Origin: an uncultured Flavobacterium sp.
GTDB taxonomy: Bacteria > Bacteroidota > Bacteroidia > Flavobacteriales > Flavobacteriaceae
Direction of reading: 5' to 3'
NCBI GenBank assembly: GCA_945957245.1
Contig: CAMFLD010000090.1
Coordinates: 1-8,916 of the forward strand
Length of the DNA stretch: 8,916 nucleotides
The notes beneath the pieces are model-generated. The model saw nothing but the letters and a program-made list of their open reading frames with translations, made no database searches and was not told where the DNA came from. How positions within the stretch are numbered: position 1 is the first letter of the stretch; each line of letters starts with the position of its first letter. The position numbers were made by a program, and so were the translations under genes. Below, one piece after another: positions 1-6,586 of this stretch.

Positions 1-884
1 GCTGCCAATGAAGGAAGCGCTTTACTTCTCTGAAGCTTCAGTTCCAATGAACGTTGCTCGGTAAGATTCTGAGCAATTTGATAGTTGATGTTGTTGTTAA
101 ATGCAAAATCACCTTGTGTAAAAGCCAGATCCAGATTGGCAGCCGATAGATTATCCAATTTGTCAGTCAGTTTCAGATCGTCAGTAATGTCCATACCAAG
201 CGTAAATTTCAGCATTTTCATCGCCACATCACGCAGCCTGTTGGTATTATTAAGGTTGCTGTTGATAGAAGCGAGGGTGATCTGTAACTGTTCAACATTT
301 TCTTCCTCAATCAAACCATTTTTATAGGTTTCCTGTGTATCACTTAAGGTTTTAGATAAAGTGGCCTTGTTTTTTTCAAGGATGGCAATGCTTTCTTCTG
401 CAAGCAAAACATTACCATAAGCATTAATAACCATTTCCCTGATTTCGGAATTGTTTTTAAGCTTAGCATTCTGATAAAACTTCAAATATGTTTTTGAAGC
501 CTGAAGCGCAACAATGTAGGAACCGTCAAAAATAAGCTGGCTTAAAGTAGCCCTGGCATTCATATTCTGTTTGGTACCAAAGGCAACTTCTACAAAATCA
601 CCGGGCTGGCCACCAAAAAACTGTGCCGGAACCACCGATTTCTGCAGTTCAAAATTGTATTGGTAATCAACATTGGCATTAATTTGCGGCAAACCGGCAG
701 CTGTGGTTTCCCACTTTTTCTGTCTGGCCGCAGCAATGTCCCTGTTGGCATTAATTGAGGAATAGCTATGCTCCAGCGCATGGTCAATAGCCTGTTGGAG
801 GCTAAAAGAGTAGCTTTCCTTCTTTTCCTGAGCCTGCACCAGCGAAACTAACAGGAAAGAGAGTAATAAAAGGTTCTTTTTCAT
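1..884 (-). CDS. TolC-family outer membrane efflux protein (partial, C-terminus beyond left edge)
   Basis: Reading the minus strand from the ATG at 884 gives 294 codons without a stop before the window edge, so the C-terminal third or so is missing (family members are usually about 430-480 residues). Residues 1-18 form a typical signal peptide (MKKNLLLLSFLLVSLVQA, predicted cut before QEKK). The mature part begins with the usual TolC/OEP pattern: a first helix with YSFSLQQAIDHALEHSYS (residues 25-42), then 'AAGLPQINANVDYQY' leading into a beta strand, and long helical stretches with regular heptad-like spacing (for example EEENVEQLQITLASINS). TolC proteins form the trimeric outer-membrane exit duct of tripartite pumps. 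The gene follows the tetR-type gene by only 10 bases on the same strand, so it is probably cotranscribed with it. By the usual flavobacterial layout, periplasmic adaptor and RND transporter genes would lie beyond position 1, which is inference. The substrate cannot be told from the sequence. Confidence 0.93.
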   Translation of the reverse strand, partial: MKKNLLLLSFLLVSLVQAQEKKESYSFSLQQAIDHALEHSYSSINANRDIAAARQKKWETTAAGLPQINANVDYQYNFELQKSVVPAQFFGGQPGDFVEVAFGTKQNMNARATLSQLIFDGSYIVALQASKTYLKFYQNAKLKNNSEIREMVINAYGNVLLAEESIAILEKNKATLSKTLSDTQETYKNGLIEEENVEQLQITLASINSNLNNTNRLRDVAMKMLKFTLGMDITDDLKLTDKLDNLSAANLDLAFTQGDFAFNNNINYQIAQNLTEQRSLELKLQRSKALPSLA

Positions 885-894
885 GGATTATGGT

Positions 895-1497
895 TTAAGT
901 CGTGAGATTATGTATTTGTTTTTGTTTTTCTAATTCTTCAATTCCTAAAGATGTTGCAATAGCCCTGGTGTGATATTCAAGTGCTTTTGCCTCAAGTTCA
1001 TAAGCATCTTTTTCCAACATTGTATTCTCATTAATGGAAAAAATAAGCGTGTAATAGAACTTTACAGCAGCCTCAACATCTGTTTCCTTGCGGTACAGCC
1101 CTTCAACAATTCCCTTTTGGATGTTTTGGCGGAACATTTGGCTGCAGTCCTCTATTTCATTCGCCATCATCTTGTTGTATATTTCAGGATAATGCTTTTT
1201 AAGCTGATACGCAGGCGACTGGTCAAACGACTGAAACATCTGTTTGAACATTTCACGCATCACAAAATTTTCAGCAATAGCATTATAATTTTGGGAAATA
1301 ACATCCTCCATCATCTGATGGATTTTTTGATGTACCACTTCAGTTCCTTCTTCAATCAGCGATTCTTTATTGCTAAAATATTTATAGATTGTTTTTTTGG
1401 AAATACACATCTCCCCCGCAATATCATCCATAGTAACACTCTTGAAACCCAGTTTCAGGAACATGTCAGTTGCTTTTTTGATGATTTTATCTTTCAT
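895..1497 (-). CDS. TetR/AcrR-family transcriptional regulator of the efflux operon
   Basis: This is a complete 200-residue protein, the normal length for TetR repressors. The N-terminal DNA-binding domain is clear: KIIKKATDMFLKLGFKSVTMDDIA followed by the recognition helix ISKKTIYKYFSNKESLI (helix-turn-helix about residues 22-41, with the signature K-x-T-I-Y-K-Y-F-x-N-K-E). The remainder (about 55-200) is helical and divergent, as expected for the ligand-binding and dimerisation domain. The start at 1497 gives the standard short N-terminal arm. No Shine-Dalgarno is present, as is usual in Bacteroidota. It is the first gene of an operon with the TolC-type gene, and its own promoter overlaps an inverted repeat at 1529-1558, so it most likely represses itself and the pump until a ligand binds. 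The family and DNA-binding role are certain; the inducing ligand is unknown. Confidence 0.95.
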   Translation of the reverse strand: MKDKIIKKATDMFLKLGFKSVTMDDIAGEMCISKKTIYKYFSNKESLIEEGTEVVHQKIHQMMEDVISQNYNAIAENFVMREMFKQMFQSFDQSPAYQLKKHYPEIYNKMMANEIEDCSQMFRQNIQKGIVEGLYRKETDVEAAVKFYYTLIFSINENTMLEKDAYELEAKALEYHTRAIATSLGIEELEKQKQIHNLTT

Positions 1498-1517
1498 GAT
1501 ATGTTAAAATTATGAGG

Positions 1518-1548
1518 CAAAAATAATATGGAAACTTTTAACACTAAA
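1518..1548 (-). promoter_or_regulatory. Predicted Bacteroidota-type promoter of tetR-tolC
   Basis: On the minus strand an exact TAnnTTTG element (TATTTTTG, 1525 to 1518) is preceded after 19 bases by TTTA (1548 to 1545), three of four matches to the -33 TTTG. Transcription would start roughly at 1511-1513, leaving a leader of about 15 bases before the ATG at 1497. The candidate operator at 1529-1558 lies across the -33 element and spacer, so a bound repressor would block RNA polymerase. Confidence 0.55.
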
Positions 1549-1558
1549 ATAGTTTCCA
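1529..1558. promoter_or_regulatory. Candidate TetR operator (perfect 8+8 inverted repeat)
   Basis: TGGAAACT at 1529-1536 is exactly repeated in inverse as AGTTTCCA at 1551-1558, with a 14-base AT-rich spacer. The total span of 30 bases suits a TetR dimer or pair of dimers. It sits between the tetR-type gene and the divergent prenyl synthase gene and covers the -33 and spacer region of the predicted tetR promoter. The repeat is seen directly; binding by the neighbouring regulator is inferred. Confidence 0.65.
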
Positions 1559-1597
1559 AAGTATTAACGAAAATTTAACATTGCAAAATGCGATGCT

Positions 1598-1628
1598 TTT
1601 GTAATGCCGATAGAATAACTTAAATTAG
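1598..1628 (+). promoter_or_regulatory. Predicted Bacteroidota-type promoter of the prenyl synthase operon
   Basis: TTTG at 1598-1601 is an exact -33 element. After exactly 19 bases comes TAAATTAG at 1621-1628, which matches five of the six fixed bases of TAnnTTTG. The start of transcription would be near 1634, giving a leader of about 50 bases before the ATG at 1684. The element is about 40 bases from the tetR operator, so the two divergent promoters need not be co-regulated. Confidence 0.55.
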
Positions 1629-1636
1629 CCACCCGA

Positions 1637-1657
1637 GTCTCGCAATGAAAACGGGAC
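1637..1657 (+). other. Small GC-rich leader hairpin upstream of the prenyl synthase
   Basis: GTCTCG (1637-1642) can pair with CGGGAC (1652-1657), with one G-T wobble and a 9-base loop, in the predicted 5' leader of the prenyl synthase. A seven-codon open frame starts in the loop at 1645 (ATG AAA ACG ...) and stops with TGA at 1666-1668. The surrounding DNA is very AT-rich, so this GC-rich patch stands out. Function is unknown and it may be a repeat remnant. Confidence 0.3.
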
Positions 1658-1683
1658 GGATTGTATGAAGTAAAATTATTTTC

Positions 1684-2658
1684 ATGTACCCAATATCATA
1701 TTACCAGGACATAATAGCCACACATTTTAAAGCACTTTCCTTAAAGAAAGAGCCCCGTAATCTATACGAACCTATCCGTTATATTCTTGCATTAGGAGGT
1801 AAAAGGCTACGTCCGGTTCTCACATTGATGTCTGCTGAAATCTTCGGAGCAGATTATAAAAGAGCCTTGGCAGCAGCTACCGCTGTAGAAGTTTTTCACA
1901 ATTTCTCCCTAATCCACGATGATATTATGGACGACGCACCGCTCAGGAGGGGAAACGAAACGGTTCATGAAAAATGGAATATCAACACCGGAATACTTTC
2001 CGGTGATGCCATGCTCATACTGGCCTATCAGTATTTCGAAGAATATGAGCCCAAAACTTTCAGGGATTTGGCACAGTTGTTCAGCAAAACTGCCCTTGAA
2101 GTCTGCGAAGGCCAGCAATACGACATGGACTTTGAAACCCGTGATGATGTTACGATTCCCGAATATTTGAAAATGATTGAATACAAAACTGCAGTTTTGG
2201 TAGGTGCTGCAATGAAAATGGGAGCTATTGTGGCTCAAACATCAGAAGAAAACGCCAATTCAATTTATGATTTTGGACTAAATCTAGGTATAGCATTTCA
2301 ACTTCAGGACGATTACCTGGATGCTTTTGGTAATCCGGAAACTTTCGGAAAGCAGTTGGGAGGCGATATTATCGAAAACAAGAAAACCTATCTGTATCTC
2401 AGAGCATTGGAATTTGCCTCAGCCAATGAAAAAGAGCAATTATTGCATTTGTTTTCTATCCAACCAAGTGATAATACAGATAAAATCAATTCTGTAAAAC
2501 ATATTTTCAATCAGACCGGAGCTTCAGCAGCTACCCAAAAAGCAATAGAGGATTATACTTTTAAAGCTTTAGACACTTTGGAAAAAATGAATATCAGCCC
2601 GGATAAAAAAGGAATGCTGAAAGCTTTTGCAGAAAAATTAATGAATAGGGATGTCTAG
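1684..2658 (+). CDS. Trans-isoprenyl diphosphate synthase (polyprenyl synthetase; probably geranylgeranyl or similar chain length)
   Basis: This 324-residue cytoplasmic enzyme has the normal length for the family. It condenses isopentenyl diphosphate head-to-tail onto an allylic diphosphate, supplying precursors for carotenoids, menaquinone side chains or undecaprenyl carriers. Seen in order: GGKRLRP (38-44), the first aspartate-rich motif DDIMD (79-83) with R88-R89 behind it, K168-T169, the second aspartate-rich motif FQLQDDYLD (205-213), and GGDIIENKKTY (226-236). All catalytic Asp, Arg and Lys positions are present. The residue five before the first motif is F74, with Ser at -4 and no two-residue insertion in the motif. 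In known families this pattern is typical of archaeal-type (type I) geranylgeranyl diphosphate synthases rather than long-chain enzymes, which usually have a small residue there; the product length is therefore an inference. It overlaps the next gene by 8 bases and is led by its own promoter at 1598-1628. Confidence 0.94.
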   Translation: MYPISYYQDIIATHFKALSLKKEPRNLYEPIRYILALGGKRLRPVLTLMSAEIFGADYKRALAAATAVEVFHNFSLIHDDIMDDAPLRRGNETVHEKWNINTGILSGDAMLILAYQYFEEYEPKTFRDLAQLFSKTALEVCEGQQYDMDFETRDDVTIPEYLKMIEYKTAVLVGAAMKMGAIVAQTSEENANSIYDFGLNLGIAFQLQDDYLDAFGNPETFGKQLGGDIIENKKTYLYLRALEFASANEKEQLLHLFSIQPSDNTDKINSVKHIFNQTGASAATQKAIEDYTFKALDTLEKMNISPDKKGMLKAFAEKLMNRDV

Positions 2659-3007
2659 CTTTATCGCACCTACAACCACAGACCAGTTACTTTCGGAAGC
2701 CGAAAAAGAAAGCCTGTATTCTAAACTCATCGAGCAGATTAATAAGGATTTTAATTTTGCCAACGAAGGCATCGACTTTCCACAAAGCACAACACCGGAC
2801 GAACTCAAGGTACAACTCCACGAAAAAGTGTACCGGATGATTCAATATAAATATACCGAATTACTGAACCTGCTTTACATTATAGATGTTCCCGAAAACA
2901 ATGTTAAGGCACTCGATGGAGCAGATGCCATAGCACTTTCAGAACAAATAGCCTTTCTGATATTAAAACGGGAATGGATGAAGGTTTGGTTTAGGAACCG
3001 GTATTAA
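2651..3007 (+). CDS. Conserved-looking small protein of unknown function, coupled to the prenyl synthase
   Basis: I do not recognise a named family. The 118-residue product is soluble and has no signal peptide or membrane segment. It looks largely helical: an acidic/polar N-terminal half (AEKESLYSKLIEQINKDF), a central stretch with FANEGIDFPQSTTPDELK, a helix LHEKVYRMIQYKYTELLNLLY, and a basic aromatic tail ending KVWFRNRY. The start codon at 2651 lies inside the last codons of the prenyl synthase (the sequence ATGTCTAG contains this ATG and the upstream stop TAG at 2656-2658), so translation is probably coupled. Codon use resembles its neighbours. Its TAA at 3005-3007 overlaps the stop of the convergent gene. 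A coding call is supported by the overlap, full-length frame and lack of a competing frame. A role linked to isoprenoid synthesis is only suggested by position. Confidence 0.85.
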   Translation: MSSFIAPTTTDQLLSEAEKESLYSKLIEQINKDFNFANEGIDFPQSTTPDELKVQLHEKVYRMIQYKYTELLNLLYIIDVPENNVKALDGADAIALSEQIAFLILKREWMKVWFRNRY

Positions 3008-3555
3008 AAATAAACCCTTACAAAAGGCATGAAAGCACTGCCGTAAATGTCTTTGTCTTTATCATAAAGTAGGTTAACACGCCCACCTATAGTAACATTT
3101 TCCTCCTGATAACCCGCACCCACAAATAAGCCGGTATTCCAGAAACTACGATTGTAATTGCCGCCCAAATCAAAATATTTATTATTCACATTGGTCTCTT
3201 CAACTTCCAGCGACAATTGAATCATTTCAACCGGATTGAACAAGCTGATTAAGCTTCCGCCATAAACATTAGAAGAATAATAATCCTTTTGTTTAAGGTA
3301 ACTATATTGCACTCCCGTACCCAAAGAAACATATTTGTTGAAAGTATAAATAGCGCTCGGCGCCACAGTAATATTGGTAAAACCACTGCCGACAGACAAT
3401 CCAAGTCCGCCTCCAAAATGCACATTTTCCCAGAAAGCCCCAGTTTTGGCTTTAGGTAAAGACGTTTGCTGACCATAAAACAATCCCGAAAACAGCAAAA
3501 AAACCGAAGTCCAAAAGACTTTAAACTTGTTCTGTGAAAATGAAGGTTTCATCAT
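3004..3555 (-). CDS. Predicted small outer-membrane beta-barrel protein, function unknown
   Basis: This 183-residue product begins with a basic N-terminus and a hydrophobic core (VFWTSVFLLFSGLFYG, about 13-28) followed by QQTS, a signal peptide with cleavage near residue 28 or 29. The mature part shows alternating aromatic/glycine strands (HFGGGLGLSVGSGF, YVSLGTGVQYSYL, NTGLFVGAGYQ, VTIGGRVNLLYD) and ends FMPFVRVYF with a C-terminal Phe, the classic beta-signal of outer-membrane barrels. The size suggests an 8-strand barrel. Two ATGs are in tandem (3555 and 3552) and either could be used. On the minus strand TACTTTTA (3588 to 3581) resembles a -7 element, but I see no matching -33. It lies divergent to sucA across 112 bases. 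I recall that homologues next to sucA are sometimes labelled 'alpha-ketoglutarate decarboxylase' in databases (not checked). Nothing in this sequence supports an enzyme of that kind; such a label would look like transfer from the neighbouring gene. Confidence 0.88.
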   Translation of the reverse strand: MMKPSFSQNKFKVFWTSVFLLFSGLFYGQQTSLPKAKTGAFWENVHFGGGLGLSVGSGFTNITVAPSAIYTFNKYVSLGTGVQYSYLKQKDYYSSNVYGGSLISLFNPVEMIQLSLEVEETNVNNKYFDLGGNYNRSFWNTGLFVGAGYQEENVTIGGRVNLLYDKDKDIYGSAFMPFVRVYF

Positions 3556-3621
3556 TTTTTAGATTTGAATTTTAAAAGCATAAAAGTATCTAAAATAATT
3601 ATTAATTTCTGCCAATTATTG

Positions 3622-3629
3622 TACTTTTG
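3622..3629 (+). promoter_or_regulatory. Predicted -7 element of the sucA promoter
   Basis: TACTTTTG is an exact TAnnTTTG match on the plus strand, placing the transcription start near 3635 and giving a leader of about 32 bases before the sucA ATG at 3668. The region 17-21 bases upstream is AT-rich and has no clear TTTG, so the -33 part is weak or absent. No obvious operator repeat is seen in this 112-base divergent spacer. Confidence 0.5.
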
Positions 3630-3667
3630 CCAAACTATTTACACAAATCAGGATATTCAATAATATT

Positions 3668-6451
3668 ATGGATAGGTTTTCCTTTTTAAACGCAGCACAT
3701 ACCGATTTTTTTGCCCAATTATACGATCAATATCTTCAAAACCCGGACAGCGTAGAACCAAGCTGGAGGGCCTTCTTTCAGGGGTTCGACTTTGGAATGA
3801 CGACTTACAATGAAGAATATGCTGCTGAAGCATCGGTACAGCAATTGGCCAATTATGCTGCAAACGTTCCGGCAAACGGACAGGTTTCAGAAAAACTTCA
3901 GAAAGAATTCAACGTTTTAAAACTGATTGACGGCTATCGTTCCCGTGGGCATTTGTTCACAGAAACCAATCCGGTTCGTGACAGAAGGATTTATACGCCA
4001 AACCTCGATATCGAAAACTTCGGACTGACTTCAGCCGATTTAGATACTGTTTTTGATGCCGCTAAAGTATTAGGACACCAGCCTCAAACCTTAAAGGAAA
4101 TCATCACTCATCTTAAAAATGTATACTGCCAACACATTGGTATTGAATACATGTATATGAGAAAACCTGAGGTAATCCAGTGGATTCAGGACCGAATCAA
4201 CATCAACGATAACCTCCCTAATTTTGATGCTGACCAAAAGAAACATATCCTTGGAAAACTAAACGAAGCCGTTTCATTTGAGAATTTCCTTCATACCAAA
4301 TACGTGGGACAAAAACGTTTTTCGCTGGAAGGCGGAGAAAGTTTAATCCCGGCATTAGATGCTGTAATCGAAGCCGCAGCAGAAAAAGGAGTAGAGCATT
4401 TCGTAATGGGAATGGCGCACCGTGGACGTTTGAACGTTTTAGCCAATATCTTTGGGAAACCAACACAGGACATCTTCTCCGAATTTGACGGAAAAGATTA
4501 CGACAAAGAATATTTCGATGGAGACGTGAAGTACCACTTAGGACTTACCTCCGAAAGAAAAACCAAATCCGGAAAGAAAATCAACATCAATCTGGCGCCA
4601 AACCCTTCACACTTAGAGACGGTAGGAGCCGTAATCGAAGGAATTTCAAGAGCAAAACAGGATAAATATTTTCCAAATGATTTCTCTAAAGTATTGCCAA
4701 TTGCCGTTCATGGCGATGCCGCAGTAGCCGGGCAGGGAATCGTTTACGAAATTGTACAGATGTCACAACTTGACGGTTACAAAACAGGAGGAACCATTCA
4801 CATTGTAATCAATAACCAAGTTGGATTTACCACTAACTATCAGGATGCACGTTCGTCAACGTACTGCACCGATGTGGCTAAAGTAACCCTTTCCCCGGTA
4901 TTGCACGTAAATGCAGATGATGCCGAAGCTGTGGTGCACGCTATGCTGTTTGCATTAGATTTCCGTATGCAGTTTGGGCGGGATGTATTTATTGACTTGC
5001 TGGGATACAGAAAATATGGGCATAACGAAGGAGATGAGCCCCGTTTTACGCAACCGGTTTTATACAAACTGATAGCACGCCACAAAAATCCACGTGATAT
5101 TTACTCAGAAAAATTGGTTACAGCCGGAATCGTTGATGCGGCTTATTTAACCAAAATAGAAAATGACTACAAAGCCAAACTTGATGAAAATCTTCAGGAA
5201 TCCCGTAAAAAAGACCTGACCATCATCAAGCCGTTCCTTCAGGACGAATGGAAAGGTTATGTTCAGGTTTCAGATGATGAAATGCTGAAAAAAGTCGATA
5301 CCAAATTTGACAAAAAGAAACTCGATGAAATCATTGTTTCCGTTTCTACACTGCCGGCGGATAAAAAATTTATCAGCAAAATATCTAAAATCGTTACAGA
5401 CCGCAAAACGATGTACGACAATGATGTTATCGATTGGGGAACAGCAGAAACATTGGCTTACGGAACACTTCTTACCGAAGGGTATGACGTACGTATTTCA
5501 GGACAGGATGTAGAAAGAGGAACTTTCTCACACCGTCACGCAGTAGTAAAAGTTGAAGACAGCGAAGAAGAAGTAGTATTACTCGATACCGTAAAAGGCA
5601 AAAAAGGGCAATTCCATATTTTCAATTCCTTCCTTTCAGAATACGGAGTACTCGGATTTGATTACGGATATGCATTGACAAACCCTAATGCACTTACTAT
5701 TTGGGAGGCCCAATTTGGAGATTTTTCTAATGGAGCCCAAATCATGATTGACCAATACATCTCCTGCGGAGAAGACAAATGGAACAACCAAAACGGAATC
5801 GTACTCTTGTTGCCTCACGGATACGAAGGACAGGGAGCAGAACACTCCTCAGCCCGTATGGAACGGTACTTACAACTTTGCGCCCGCCACAATATGTTCG
5901 TAGCCGATTGTACCACACCGGCCAACTTCTTCCACCTGCTAAGAAGACAGATGAAAACCAAATTCCGCAAACCATTGGTAGTATTTTCACCAAAAAGTTT
6001 GCTGCGTCACCCATCATGTGTTTCCACGAGAGAAGAACTATACAACGGACAATTCCAGGAAACCATTGATGACAATACGGTAGATAAGAAAAAAGTAAAA
6101 ACCGTAGTTTTTGTAACAGGAAAATTCTATTACGATATTCTGGCCGAAAGACAAAATTTAGAAAGAAATGATGTAGCTTTGGTACGTATTGAGCAGTTAT
6201 TCCCATTACCGGTAGAACAGCTGAAAGCCATAATCAAAAGCTATCCAAATGCCGATGATTTCGTATGGGCACAGGAAGAACCGAAAAATATGGGAGCTTA
6301 CGGCTACATGCTTATGAATTTTGATTTAGTACCTTGGAGGCTCGCATCACTCAAAGCTTATGCTGCTCCGGCAGCAGGAAGTCATACAAGAGACAGACGC
6401 CGCCACGCCGACGCAATCCGAATGGTATTCGACAAGAATTTGTTTAGATAA
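3668..6451 (+). CDS. sucA: 2-oxoglutarate dehydrogenase E1 component (thiamine diphosphate dependent)
   Basis: E1 of the 2-oxoglutarate dehydrogenase complex decarboxylates 2-oxoglutarate on thiamine diphosphate and passes the succinyl group to the lipoyl arm of SucB, in the TCA cycle in the cytoplasm. The 927 residues match the usual length (about 930). In order: the N-terminal E2-binding tail (FLNAAHTDFFAQLYDQYLQNPDSVEPSWRAFF cut here to its ends: FLNAA at 6-10, SWRAFF at 32-37), YRSRGHLFTETNP (90-102), the RFSLEGGESLIPALD region (217-231), MGMAHRGRLNVLAN (247-260), the substrate-site PNPSHLE (311-317), the ThDP/Mg motif HGDAAVAGQG (348-357) ending with NNQVGFTT (382-389), GYRKYGHNEGDEP (446-458), and the transketolase-like pyrimidine domain with ERGTFSHRHAVV near residue 615-626. 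All motifs are intact. The ATG at 3668 gives the expected N-terminus. It is followed by sucB after 135 bases; E3 is not in this window. Confidence 0.98.
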   Translation: MDRFSFLNAAHTDFFAQLYDQYLQNPDSVEPSWRAFFQGFDFGMTTYNEEYAAEASVQQLANYAANVPANGQVSEKLQKEFNVLKLIDGYRSRGHLFTETNPVRDRRIYTPNLDIENFGLTSADLDTVFDAAKVLGHQPQTLKEIITHLKNVYCQHIGIEYMYMRKPEVIQWIQDRININDNLPNFDADQKKHILGKLNEAVSFENFLHTKYVGQKRFSLEGGESLIPALDAVIEAAAEKGVEHFVMGMAHRGRLNVLANIFGKPTQDIFSEFDGKDYDKEYFDGDVKYHLGLTSERKTKSGKKININLAPNPSHLETVGAVIEGISRAKQDKYFPNDFSKVLPIAVHGDAAVAGQGIVYEIVQMSQLDGYKTGGTIHIVINNQVGFTTNYQDARSSTYCTDVAKVTLSPVLHVNADDAEAVVHAMLFALDFRMQFGRDVFIDLLGYRKYGHNEGDEPRFTQPVLYKLIARHKNPRDIYSEKLVTAGIVDAAYLTKIENDYKAKLDENLQESRKKDLTIIKPFLQDEWKGYVQVSDDEMLKKVDTKFDKKKLDEIIVSVSTLPADKKFISKISKIVTDRKTMYDNDVIDWGTAETLAYGTLLTEGYDVRISGQDVERGTFSHRHAVVKVEDSEEEVVLLDTVKGKKGQFHIFNSFLSEYGVLGFDYGYALTNPNALTIWEAQFGDFSNGAQIMIDQYISCGEDKWNNQNGIVLLLPHGYEGQGAEHSSARMERYLQLCARHNMFVADCTTPANFFHLLRRQMKTKFRKPLVVFSPKSLLRHPSCVSTREELYNGQFQETIDDNTVDKKKVKTVVFVTGKFYYDILAERQNLERNDVALVRIEQLFPLPVEQLKAIIKSYPNADDFVWAQEEPKNMGAYGYMLMNFDLVPWRLASLKAYAAPAAGSHTRDRRRHADAIRMVFDKNLFR

Positions 6452-6471
6452 CGAGCGACTCACGCATCTTG

Positions 6472-6491
6472 TCTCGTCATAAGTGACGAGA
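6472..6491 (+). other. Perfect hairpin in the sucA-sucB spacer
   Basis: TCTCGTCA (6472-6479) pairs exactly with TGACGAGA (6484-6491) around a TAAG tetraloop, starting 20 bases after the sucA stop. It is followed by TCGGGGCT and not by a T-tract, so it is not a standard intrinsic terminator. It may stabilise the 3' end of sucA, serve as an RNA processing site that sets SucA:SucB ratio, or be part of an interspersed repeat. These roles are inferred. Confidence 0.6.
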
Positions 6492-6542
6492 TCGGGGCTA
6501 AAAGGATAAATAACAATACAAAATAGTTTAGGATAGGTATTT

Positions 6543-6576
6543 AACTTATAAACCTCATAAACTTATAAACTTTTAA
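6543..6576 (+). repeat. Two imperfect 17-base AT-rich direct repeats before sucB
   Basis: AACTTATAAAC occurs at 6543-6553 and again at 6560-6570, a period of 17 bases; the full 17-base units agree at about 13 positions. They end ten bases before the sucB start codon at 6587. A weak -7-like element (TAGTTTAG, 6524-6531) lies just upstream without a matching -33. The AT-rich, unstructured leader may help ribosome entry in the absence of a Shine-Dalgarno sequence. A functional role is not shown. Confidence 0.5.
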
Positions 6577-6586
6577 ACTAAAAGAC

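Noticed and set aside
970..1515. A 181-codon open frame on the plus strand across the tetR gene
   Set aside because: It is antisense to a clear TetR-family gene with a full helix-turn-helix; its product is a Phe/Ile/His-rich sequence typical of a reversed AT-rich gene.
5742..6206. A 154-codon antisense frame inside sucA, with a 96-codon sense-strand frame (5779-6069) in another phase
   Set aside because: Both lie fully within the intact and conserved C-terminal half of sucA and have Arg/Cys/Phe-rich products without any known pattern.
6524..6531. TAGTTTAG as a separate sucB promoter
   Set aside because: It lacks any TTTG-like element 17-21 bases upstream, so a distinct promoter cannot be supported from sequence alone.
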